Shown: one piece after another, positions 1-5,547 of the stretch | Position numbering within the stretch: position 1 is the stretch's first letter | How the letters are laid out: every line of letters starts with the position of its first letter | Assembly: GCA_046594105.1 (NCBI GenBank) | Contig: JBKJQB010000174.1 | Location: 1 to 6,397 of the forward strand | Source: JBDSGC01 sp046594105 | GTDB lineage: Bacteria > Acidobacteriota > Thermoanaerobaculia > Gp7-AA8 | Direction of reading: 5' to 3' | DNA length: 6,397 nt | Program-made: the position numbers and the translations under genes | Notes under the pieces: model-generated | Told to the model about the DNA's origin: nothing | The model's input: only the letters and a program-made list of their open reading frames with translations | Databases searched by the model: none

Positions 1-1741
1 CATTGCCCAGCAGGATCGAGACGTTGGCGGAACTGGCGTTGGCGACGGCGAGGTCCGCTTTCCCGTCACCGTTGAAGTCGCCGATGGCAACCGCGAACGG
101 ACCCGTTCCGGTAGCGGAGTTCACAGCCGCGGCGAAGGTGCCGTTGCCATTGCCCAGCAGGATCGAGACGTTGTCGGAACCCTCATTGGCGATGGCGAGG
201 TCCGCTTTTCCGTCGCCGTTGAAGTCGCCGAGGGCAACCGAGGTCGGAGCCGTTCCGGCAGGGTAGTTCACTGCCGCGGCGAAGGTGCCGTTGCCAACGC
301 CCAACAGAATCGAGACGTTGTTGGAACCGTCATTGACGACGGCGAGGTCCGCTTTCCCATCGCCGTTGAAGTCGCCGACAGCAACCGAGTACGGAGTCGT
401 CCCGGCAGGGTAGTTCACCGCCGCGGCGAAGGTGCCGTTGCCATTGCCCAGCAGGATCGAGACGTTGGCGGAACTGGCGTTGGCGACGGCGAGGTCCGCT
501 TTCCCGTCGCCGTTGAAGTCGCCGAGGGCAACCGAGTACGGATTCGTTCCGGCAGGGTAGTTCACCGCCGCGGCGAAGGTGCCGCTGCCATTGCCCAGCA
601 GGATCGAGACGTTGTTGGAACCGTAGTTAGCGACGACGAGGTCCGCTTTCCCGTCGCCGTTGAAGTCGCCGAGGGCAACCGAGAACGGACCCATTCCGAC
701 AGGGTAGTTCACCGCCGCGGCGAAGGTCCCGTTGCCAACGCCCAGCAGGATCGAGACGTTGCTGGAACTGACGTTGGCGACGGCGAGGTCCGGGTTTCCG
801 TCGCCGTTGAAGTCGCCGATGGCAATCCAGTACGGAGTCGCTCCGACAGCGTAGTTCACCGCGGCGGTGAAGGTGCCGTTGCCACTACCCAGCAGGATCG
901 AGACGTTGGCGGAACCGGCGTTGGCGACGGCGAGGTCCGCCTTCCCGTCGACGTTGAAGTCGCCGATGGCAACCGAGTACGGAGTCGTCCCGGCAGCGTT
1001 GTTCACCGCCGCGGCGAGGGTGCCGCAATTCAGTGAGCAGAGGCCGCTGTTGAGCAGGATCGAGACCTTGTTGGAATAGGTGTTTGTGACAGCGAGGTCC
1101 GGTTTCCCGTCGCCGTTGAGGTCGCCGATGGCAACCGAGGTCGGACTCGGCCCGGCAGCGTAGTTGACCGCCGCGGCGAAGGTGCCGTTGCCAACGCCCA
1201 GCAGGATCGAGACATTGTTGGAACCTGCGTTGGCGACCGCGAGGTCCGGTTTCCCGTCGCCGTTGAAGTCGCCGATGGCAACCGAGTACGCAATCGCCCC
1301 GGCAGCGTAGTTCACCGCCGCGGCGAAGGTGCCGTTGCCATTGCCCAGCAGGATCGAGACGTTGTTGGAACCACTGTTGGCGAAGGCGAGGTCCGCCTTC
1401 CCGTCGCCGTTGAAGTCGCCGATGGCAACGTCGTACGGAGTCGTCCCGACAGCGTAGTTCACCGCTAAGGCGAAGGTGCCGTTGCCATTGCCCAGCAGGA
1501 TCGAGACGTTGTTGGAACCACTGTTGGCAACGGCGAGGTCTGCCTTCCCGTCGCCGTTGAAGTCGCCGATGGCAACCGAGCTCGGAGCCACCCCGGCATC
1601 GTAGTACTCCATGTTCTGTATTGGGGCGAAGGTGCCGTTGCCATCGCCCAGCAGGATCGAGACGTTGTAGGAATTACCGTTGGCGACTGCGAGGTCCGGT
1701 TTCCCGTCGCCGTTGAAGTCGCCGATGGCAACGGAGATCGG
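1..1741 (-). repeat. Array of at least 12 tandem 147-base FG-GAP blade repeats
   Basis: Taking the plus-strand string aggtcc as an anchor, copies start at 51, 198, 345, 492, 639, 786, 933, 1095, 1242, 1389, 1536 and 1692. The spacing is 147 bases throughout, except 162 (933 to 1095, a five-residue insertion carrying a Cys pair) and 156 (1536 to 1692, three extra residues in the first blade). All spacings are multiples of three, so the frame is kept. DNA conservation is very high: bases 1-67 and 442-508 are identical. Drift is greater at the N-terminal end (right side), where the first blade is the most irregular. The last visible unit is cut by the window edge. Confidence 0.97.
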
Positions 1742-1906
1742 CTGGTTTAGAACAGAGAAGTTCGCCGGGGCGGCGAAGTCGGGGCAGGCAGCCCAGCTCG
1801 CGTGGGGCGTCCCGGCGATGAGGAATGCAAGCGCGAGGATCATCCCCACTGACGATTGCTCAGAGATGCTTCCAGCGAATAGACGCCTGAGACCAGCACG
1901 AACCAT
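1..1906 (-). CDS. Secreted FG-GAP/VCBS repeat protein, 3' end outside window
   Basis: 635 residues are visible and the frame is open to the left edge, so the C-terminus is missing. The ATG at 1906-1904 is chosen because GAGGTG (1916-1911) lies four bases upstream and the product starts with an export signal: arginines in residues 1-8, a hydrophobic stretch at about 21-32 (MILALAFLIAG) and a likely cleavage after SWA (residue 39). From residue 56 on it consists of 49-residue blades, each with a loop of the form DFNGDGKxD followed by LAVAN, NVSILLG, NGTF and AAVNY. D-x-N-x-D-G-x-x-D is the calcium-binding loop of integrin-alpha-type FG-GAP/VCBS beta-propellers, and every visible blade keeps the three Asp, the Asn and the Gly. 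By family knowledge, such proteins are extracellular or surface propellers that bind ligands, glycans or other proteins; the partner here is unknown. Residues 38-41 are W-A-A-C, so a lipoprotein is possible, but Trp is a poor lipobox residue. The propeller fold is near certain; the role is not known. Confidence 0.93.
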   Translation of the reverse strand, partial: MVRAGLRRLFAGSISEQSSVGMILALAFLIAGTPHASWAACPDFAAPANFSVLNQPISVAIGDFNGDGKPDLAVANGNSYNVSILLGDGNGTFAPIQNMEYYDAGVAPSSVAIGDFNGDGKADLAVANSGSNNVSILLGNGNGTFALAVNYAVGTTPYDVAIGDFNGDGKADLAFANSGSNNVSILLGNGNGTFAAAVNYAAGAIAYSVAIGDFNGDGKPDLAVANAGSNNVSILLGVGNGTFAAAVNYAAGPSPTSVAIGDLNGDGKPDLAVTNTYSNKVSILLNSGLCSLNCGTLAAAVNNAAGTTPYSVAIGDFNVDGKADLAVANAGSANVSILLGSGNGTFTAAVNYAVGATPYWIAIGDFNGDGNPDLAVANVSSSNVSILLGVGNGTFAAAVNYPVGMGPFSVALGDFNGDGKADLVVANYGSNNVSILLGNGSGTFAAAVNYPAGTNPYSVALGDFNGDGKADLAVANASSANVSILLGNGNGTFAAAVNYPAGTTPYSVAVGDFNGDGKADLAVVNDGSNNVSILLGVGNGTFAAAVNYPAGTAPTSVALGDFNGDGKADLAIANEGSDNVSILLGNGNGTFAAAVNSATGTGPFAVAIGDFNGDGKADLAVANASSANVSILLGN

Positions 1907-1910
1907 CGTT

Positions 1911-1916
1911 CACCTC
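1911..1916 (-). promoter_or_regulatory. Ribosome binding site of the FG-GAP gene
   Basis: The minus strand reads GAGGTG, then AACG, then ATG at 1906. This purine-rich match to the Shine-Dalgarno core supports the ATG at 1906 over the internal ATG at 1843, which would give a shorter signal sequence. It overlaps the TGA (1917-1915) of a doubtful small upstream ORF. Confidence 0.65.
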
Positions 1917-1945
1917 ACTTGACGCAAACCGGCTCGCCGCTAGCC

Positions 1946-1957
1946 GACAGTACTGTC
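1946..1957. promoter_or_regulatory. Perfect 12-base palindrome, candidate operator
   Basis: GACAGTACTGTC is its own reverse complement. It lies 40 to 51 bases upstream of the FG-GAP start codon and about 20 bases downstream of the candidate -10 element, a position where a repressor dimer could act. The symmetry is seen directly; the regulatory role and any cognate protein are inferred. The ACAGT half-site does not let me name a regulator family. Confidence 0.35.
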
Positions 1958-1978
1958 TCGATTTTCTTGGAGAGGTCG

Positions 1979-1987
1979 ATTTTAGCA
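1979..1987 (-). promoter_or_regulatory. Candidate extended -10 promoter element of the FG-GAP gene
   Basis: On the minus strand the sequence is TGCTAAAAT: a TGn extension followed by TAAAAT, one mismatch from TATAAT, in an AT-rich patch of an otherwise GC-rich gap. I find no convincing -35 hexamer 16-18 bases upstream (the region reads GCGCCC), which would fit an extended -10 promoter only. Transcription would start near 1971, giving a leader of about 65 bases that contains the 12-base palindrome. The call is weak and rests on the match and position only. Confidence 0.3.
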
Positions 1988-2156
1988 TCGAACTCTTTCC
2001 GGGCGCGCGAGTGCCACCGGAAAGTGAAGGTGCGTGCACTCCCCTTTTCCGCTGCTACGCGTGCATTCTCTGTCGTCCGGCCAGTGCATCGAGCAAGCCG
2101 GCGACGCCAAGGCACAAGGTTTTCCGACACCGCAGCCTACGCCACCGCACGAAGCG

Positions 2157-2193
2157 ACCGCGAAGGGTCCCGCGGGCCCTCAGCGAAAGCGGT
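2157..2193 (-). terminator. Nested GC-rich inverted repeat, possible terminator
   Basis: It starts directly after the TGA (2196-2194) of the central gene. The outer arms are ACCGC (2193-2189) and GCGGT (2161-2157), and inside them AGGG (2180-2177) pairs with CCCT (2167-2164). A stem can form, but it is interrupted and no run of T follows on the minus strand. An intrinsic terminator is therefore only possible; the structure might instead protect the transcript end or be chance in GC-rich DNA. Confidence 0.3.
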
Positions 2194-5100
2194 TCACTGC
2201 TGCAGGCGAAATGACGGAACGGTCGTTGCGTCGCCAGTGGTGCTGTCGATCATCGAGGCGTAGGCGATCACACTCCCCGACCCCGAGATCACTTTGACGG
2301 TGATGCGCGGATTGGTCACCTCATCGGTGAAGGCGAGCTGGCCCAGGATATCGGCGAACTGGAGAAAGCCGAACGCCGGAAGTGGGACATTGGTCCGGGG
2401 GCTGGTCAGAGGGATGTTGATCGAGTTGGCCGCTGTGCCGGTTGCCGAGATCTCCACGGTGACCGGCGAGCCGGAAGTCTCCTGAATCTGCAGGTTCGTG
2501 CGGAAGCTCCGATTCCTGGCGACCCCGAACAGCGCCAGACCGGGGTCCCCGTTTTTCACCTCGTCCGTGTCGCGGGCCGGTTGAACATCCTGCCCCAGGG
2601 TTCCGCCGGCAGAGTCGACCGTGAATGCGCGCGAGGTCATGCGCACTGCCGAGGGATCTCCCGACTTCACATCGAGCAACAGCGCGCCGGCGCCGCTCTG
2701 CATCCCGAACAGGCTTTGGAGAGGGTCGCGCAGCGTGGCCTGCGCGTGCGGGGCGATGGTGAACGCGCTCGCCGTTTTTGGACTGGCCCCGGATGAATAA
2801 AGGACCGGAACGAACGTCAAGGGCACGTCGCCAGAGTTGACGATCCAGACATCGCTGCGCCAGACCGTCTCGGCCGCGCCATCTCCCCGGATGATGCCGG
2901 GAACGATCAACTTTCCCGTCGACGTCCGCGACGGCCGCTTGGTCATCAGGATGGTCGTGGGATCATTCGTGGAGTTGTCGATCAGGGATGCCAGCGCACC
3001 GACCGCTCCTCCGCCGGTCACCCGAACCTCGGCGTACGCTACCGTCAGCGCTGCCGGCAGAAATCCCTGCAGTGTCCGCTGCTCGTAAGGCGCGAGCGTG
3101 ACATCGCGTGCCCCCGTCTCCTTCCCGGAAGCATCGCGCACGTTCAGGCGCACAGTGATCGCTGCCCCGCGCACCTCGGTCAGCTGAAGGTTCGACCGGA
3201 ACGCTTCGCCGCCGAGAAGCACCGGAAGGATCCCGACATCACCCTGGATGAGGACCGAAGCGCTGTCGTACGCCGGAATCTCCTGTCCGTAGGTTCCTTT
3301 CCCGTCCCGGCCCGCCGTCCACACGCGAGTCCACGTCGCGACGGCTCCGCTCTCCGGGCGAATCTCCAGCGCCCCGTAGCCGCTCGGCTGCCGGAACATC
3401 GTGGACACCGGGGACGCCAGCGTAAGCATCGGCGCCCGCACCACTCCTCGGATGTTGACCGAACCACTGCCGTTCTGGCTTCCGAAAGGAGTCAGGGTGA
3501 AGGAGGCGTTGTTCGTCAGGAGTTTCGAAGGAAGGCTCGCCAGAAACACGTCAGACGACCAGATCGAACCGCTCGACCCGCCGAGGTTCGAGGCAACTGC
3601 GGGGACGACGCGAGCGAGTTGGACATCGACGGCCTGCGTGGAGAGTCCTCCTTTCCCAGCAGGAGAATCGAGCGGCAACCTGCCGGCCGGCGCCGGCGGC
3701 GGCGCGACATTCACCGACACGGGGACCACCGAGGTGAGCCGTCCATTGGTGCGCACCTCCAACTGGCCGGTCACACTACCGAAGGTCACGCCGGTGATGC
3801 TCACTGCGATGGCCACGGGAACGGATGCCCCGGGATCGAGGGCACCACTGGCTGGATACGACTCCACCAGGCGAGAGCGCAGGTCCCAGGTTGCGCGCGC
3901 GCTCCCGGGGTTCGACACCGTCACCGTCTGCGTAGAGAACTGGGGGGTCGAACCGCTGAACTCAATGAAGGGGATTGACAGAGCGATTGGTTTGTTCGCG
4001 ACCGCGCCAATTGCGGAGACCTGCAGCGAGACCGGGATCTGGAGGGCAGACCCGGTGCTCCCGGTAATGGTGAGTGTGTCCTGGTAGGTTCCAGCGGCAA
4101 GGGACGACGCATCTGCTGAGACGTTGAGAAGGGTTGCGCCTTGATTCGCGGTGACTGAGCCCGTGGCGGGCGTGACCCGCAACCAGGCAGAGGTCCCGGC
4201 GGCGGTCCAGGTCACCGTCCCGCTGTCGGTCCAGATCGCCAATGGCGTGGGGTCGCTCGACGCACCGGCTGGAGCGACCAGGGAAATCTGCTTGGTATTG
4301 GTCACCAGCGATGCCGCGTCCGCGGGAGTATCCATGACGACATTGATGGACCCAACGTCGGACCCTTGCACCCTGATCCGCGTTGCGCCGTCAAAAAGAG
4401 CCGCGTTCGCGAAGAACTTGCGGTAGGTGGTGCGGACTCCCCCCTTCGTGGCCCTGACCGAAATCTCGACCACGTAATCACCATCTGCCAGTCCGGGAAT
4501 CCGGAAGGTCTGGTCCGCTGCAGCGGCCAACGATCGCAGAGATGTACGATCGGGCGCGTAGACGTAGATCGAGGCGTTGTTGATCGCATCCTGCGGGGTG
4601 GCGAACGAGAACTTTCCACTGATCGAGTGGCCGGTCGCACCCATGGTGATGGTCAGAGGCAAGGGCCCGGGGCCACTCAGCAGGATGGGAGTGGCGGTCT
4701 CCAACGTCGGCTTCTGGTTGTAGTAGACCGGCAAGTAGTCGGAACCTATCGGCCAGCCTTCCAGGTAATACGTTCTTCCCACTGGTGCCACGTAGGGCTC
4801 ATAGGTTCCGTTCCCGTAGTCCCGGCCACCGACGCATGCACCGTTGATTCTGATTTTCTTCCCGTTGAAGTCGACGAACATGTCGCCCCAGCATCCATTG
4901 GAGGCGCCTGCTTTCGGAACGACGATCGGCGCCCCGGCAGGATCTTTCAGCGAGAGGAGGATCCGCGCTCCCAGGGGGAGCCGGAAGTCCGCGGTCGCGG
5001 TCGCACCATCGCTCACAGCCACGGCGGTAGCGAGAGCCAGGCCTCGGTGGAAGTCCGTGTCCCATACGTCCGGGTACCAGGTATCCACATACTGGTTGAG

Positions 5101-5439
5101 GCTAAAGTCGAACGCGTTGACAAAATACTGACCCGCGGCCAGATTGCGGAAGAAGTACTGGCCGTTCGCATCGGTGTCACCGTCGGGAAAAACGTAATTC
5201 TTATCGTCGATCGTCGCCAGCATGCCGATGCCGGAGATCGGCGAGCCTTTGCTGTCCATCACCCGTCCTGTGATCGTGCCGCCGGTAGCCAGGACCGTGA
5301 TCGATCGGCTCGGCGAAACCGGGCGCACGCCGCGAGGGGGACCGTGCGTCCAACGCTGATCACCACGCGCCACCGGCAGCAGAACGCTCAGGAGCAATAG
5401 CACCGAAGAGAAAGCCAGCCCCTTCACGCGTCGCCTCAT
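2194..5439 (-). CDS. Large secreted multidomain protein: carboxypeptidase-regulatory-like, BACON-like and duplicated C-terminal module
   Basis: The product has 1081 residues. The frame stays open up to an ATG at 5544, but the ATG at 5439 is preferred: GAGGGG sits six bases upstream and a signal peptide follows at once (MRRRVKG, then a Leu/Val-rich core, probable cut after ARG at residue 26). The 35 extra residues of the longer form are polar and would bury the signal. Residues about 54-154 resemble a carboxypeptidase-regulatory-like domain (GTITGRV, G-x-P-x-x-G, DANGQYFF, LAAGQYFV); 155-267 and 270-370 look like two more units of this kind. Residues 385-475 match the BACON/Ig style (WLRVTPATGSV, AGTYQDTLTITG), and 484-578 are a second Ig-like domain. 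After a Pro-rich linker, residues 625-833 and 858-1075 form a duplicated module. C183 and C202 are the only cysteines and could form a disulfide. There is no catalytic motif, transmembrane anchor or recognised sorting tail. An extracellular scaffold or binding role is inferred. Confidence 0.9.
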   Translation of the reverse strand: MRRRVKGLAFSSVLLLLSVLLPVARGDQRWTHGPPRGVRPVSPSRSITVLATGGTITGRVMDSKGSPISGIGMLATIDDKNYVFPDGDTDANGQYFFRNLAAGQYFVNAFDFSLNQYVDTWYPDVWDTDFHRGLALATAVAVSDGATATADFRLPLGARILLSLKDPAGAPIVVPKAGASNGCWGDMFVDFNGKKIRINGACVGGRDYGNGTYEPYVAPVGRTYYLEGWPIGSDYLPVYYNQKPTLETATPILLSGPGPLPLTITMGATGHSISGKFSFATPQDAINNASIYVYAPDRTSLRSLAAAADQTFRIPGLADGDYVVEISVRATKGGVRTTYRKFFANAALFDGATRIRVQGSDVGSINVVMDTPADAASLVTNTKQISLVAPAGASSDPTPLAIWTDSGTVTWTAAGTSAWLRVTPATGSVTANQGATLLNVSADASSLAAGTYQDTLTITGSTGSALQIPVSLQVSAIGAVANKPIALSIPFIEFSGSTPQFSTQTVTVSNPGSARATWDLRSRLVESYPASGALDPGASVPVAIAVSITGVTFGSVTGQLEVRTNGRLTSVVPVSVNVAPPPAPAGRLPLDSPAGKGGLSTQAVDVQLARVVPAVASNLGGSSGSIWSSDVFLASLPSKLLTNNASFTLTPFGSQNGSGSVNIRGVVRAPMLTLASPVSTMFRQPSGYGALEIRPESGAVATWTRVWTAGRDGKGTYGQEIPAYDSASVLIQGDVGILPVLLGGEAFRSNLQLTEVRGAAITVRLNVRDASGKETGARDVTLAPYEQRTLQGFLPAALTVAYAEVRVTGGGAVGALASLIDNSTNDPTTILMTKRPSRTSTGKLIVPGIIRGDGAAETVWRSDVWIVNSGDVPLTFVPVLYSSGASPKTASAFTIAPHAQATLRDPLQSLFGMQSGAGALLLDVKSGDPSAVRMTSRAFTVDSAGGTLGQDVQPARDTDEVKNGDPGLALFGVARNRSFRTNLQIQETSGSPVTVEISATGTAANSINIPLTSPRTNVPLPAFGFLQFADILGQLAFTDEVTNPRITVKVISGSGSVIAYASMIDSTTGDATTVPSFRLQQ
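2215..2865 (-). repeat. Second copy of the duplicated C-terminal module (protein level)
   Basis: Residues 858-1075 of the central protein. It begins VWRSDVWIVN and continues with GALLLDVKSG, GTLGQDVQPARD, SFRTNLQIQE and VIAYASMIDSTTGDATTV, matching copy 1 in the same order at an offset of about 230 residues. The copies have diverged in DNA, so the duplication is old. Within each copy the R-S-D / R-T-N-L motif occurs twice, suggesting two beta-rich half-modules. Confidence 0.8.
2941..3564 (-). repeat. First copy of the duplicated C-terminal module (protein level)
   Basis: Residues 625-833 of the central protein. The matching landmarks are IWSSDVFLAS, GALEIRPESG, GTYGQEIPAYD, AFRSNLQLTE and VGALASLIDNSTNDPTTI. 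It is joined to copy 2 by a linker of about 25 residues. I do not recognise a named family. Similar arrangements occur, to my recollection, in large secreted proteins of Acidobacteriota, but that is memory and not a search result. Confidence 0.8.
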
Positions 5440-5445
5440 GTCGAT

Positions 5446-5451
5446 CCCCTC
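5446..5451 (-). promoter_or_regulatory. Ribosome binding site deciding the start of the central gene
   Basis: The minus strand reads GAGGGG, six bases (ATCGAC), then ATG at 5439. No comparable site precedes the upstream in-frame ATG at 5544, which comes three bases after the stop of the preceding gene. The site fixes the 1081-residue form that begins with a signal peptide. The surrounding 108-base gap (5547-5440) shows no convincing promoter or terminator, so co-transcription with the upstream gene is possible. Confidence 0.6.
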
Positions 5452-5547
5452 ACAATCTGATTCACTGTCTGCCATCGAGCCGCGCAAGCTCATTCCGTTT
5501 AGCGCCCCTTCATCTCGGTCCGACCATGAATTCGGCACCCCCATCCC

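Larger units (their letters stand above)
1907..2193. other. Intergenic region between the central gene and the FG-GAP gene
   Basis: These 287 bases separate two same-strand genes. From the upstream gene onward they hold a nested inverted repeat (2193-2157), a low-information middle part, the candidate extended -10 (1987-1979), the palindrome (1957-1946) and the ribosome binding site (1916-1911). I see no tRNA-like or riboswitch-like fold. Short ORFs on both strands overlap here and none has good start signals. Confidence 0.6.

Noticed and set aside
3..266. Plus-strand open frames in the propeller array with recurring PLPLPSRIETL and FPSPLKSP motifs
   Set aside because: The repetition is only the reverse strand of the 147-base FG-GAP units. 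The minus frame gives conserved calcium loops across twelve blades.
1..1741. Regular 147-base direct repeats as a CRISPR or satellite array
   Set aside because: There are no short repeats separated by unique spacers; each unit is an in-frame protein blade with a conserved calcium loop.
2018..2051. Possible hairpin with GGAAA/TTTCC ends in the gap
   Set aside because: Only five outer pairs form before mismatches, and there is no T run or known riboswitch core.
1919..2263. Plus-strand 114-codon frame across the intergenic gap
   Set aside because: It overlaps the end of the central gene antisense, has no ribosome binding site and has an unremarkable Arg/Ser-rich composition.
3401..4087. Plus-strand open frame of 228 codons
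   Set aside because: Antisense shadow of the Ig-like and module region of the central gene; no ribosome site and no recognisable motif.
4366..5400. Plus-strand open frame of 344 codons
   Set aside because: It lies fully antisense to the central gene, whose minus-strand frame has a signal peptide, recognisable domains and internal repeats. The plus frame is rich in Arg, Gly and Asp in the manner of a GC-rich antisense shadow, and no domain is seen.
5440..5544. N-terminal extension of the central gene from the ATG at 5544
   Set aside because: There is no ribosome site at proper spacing, the added 35 residues are polar, and the extension would precede a typical signal peptide that starts at the ATG at 5439 with a good GAGGGG.
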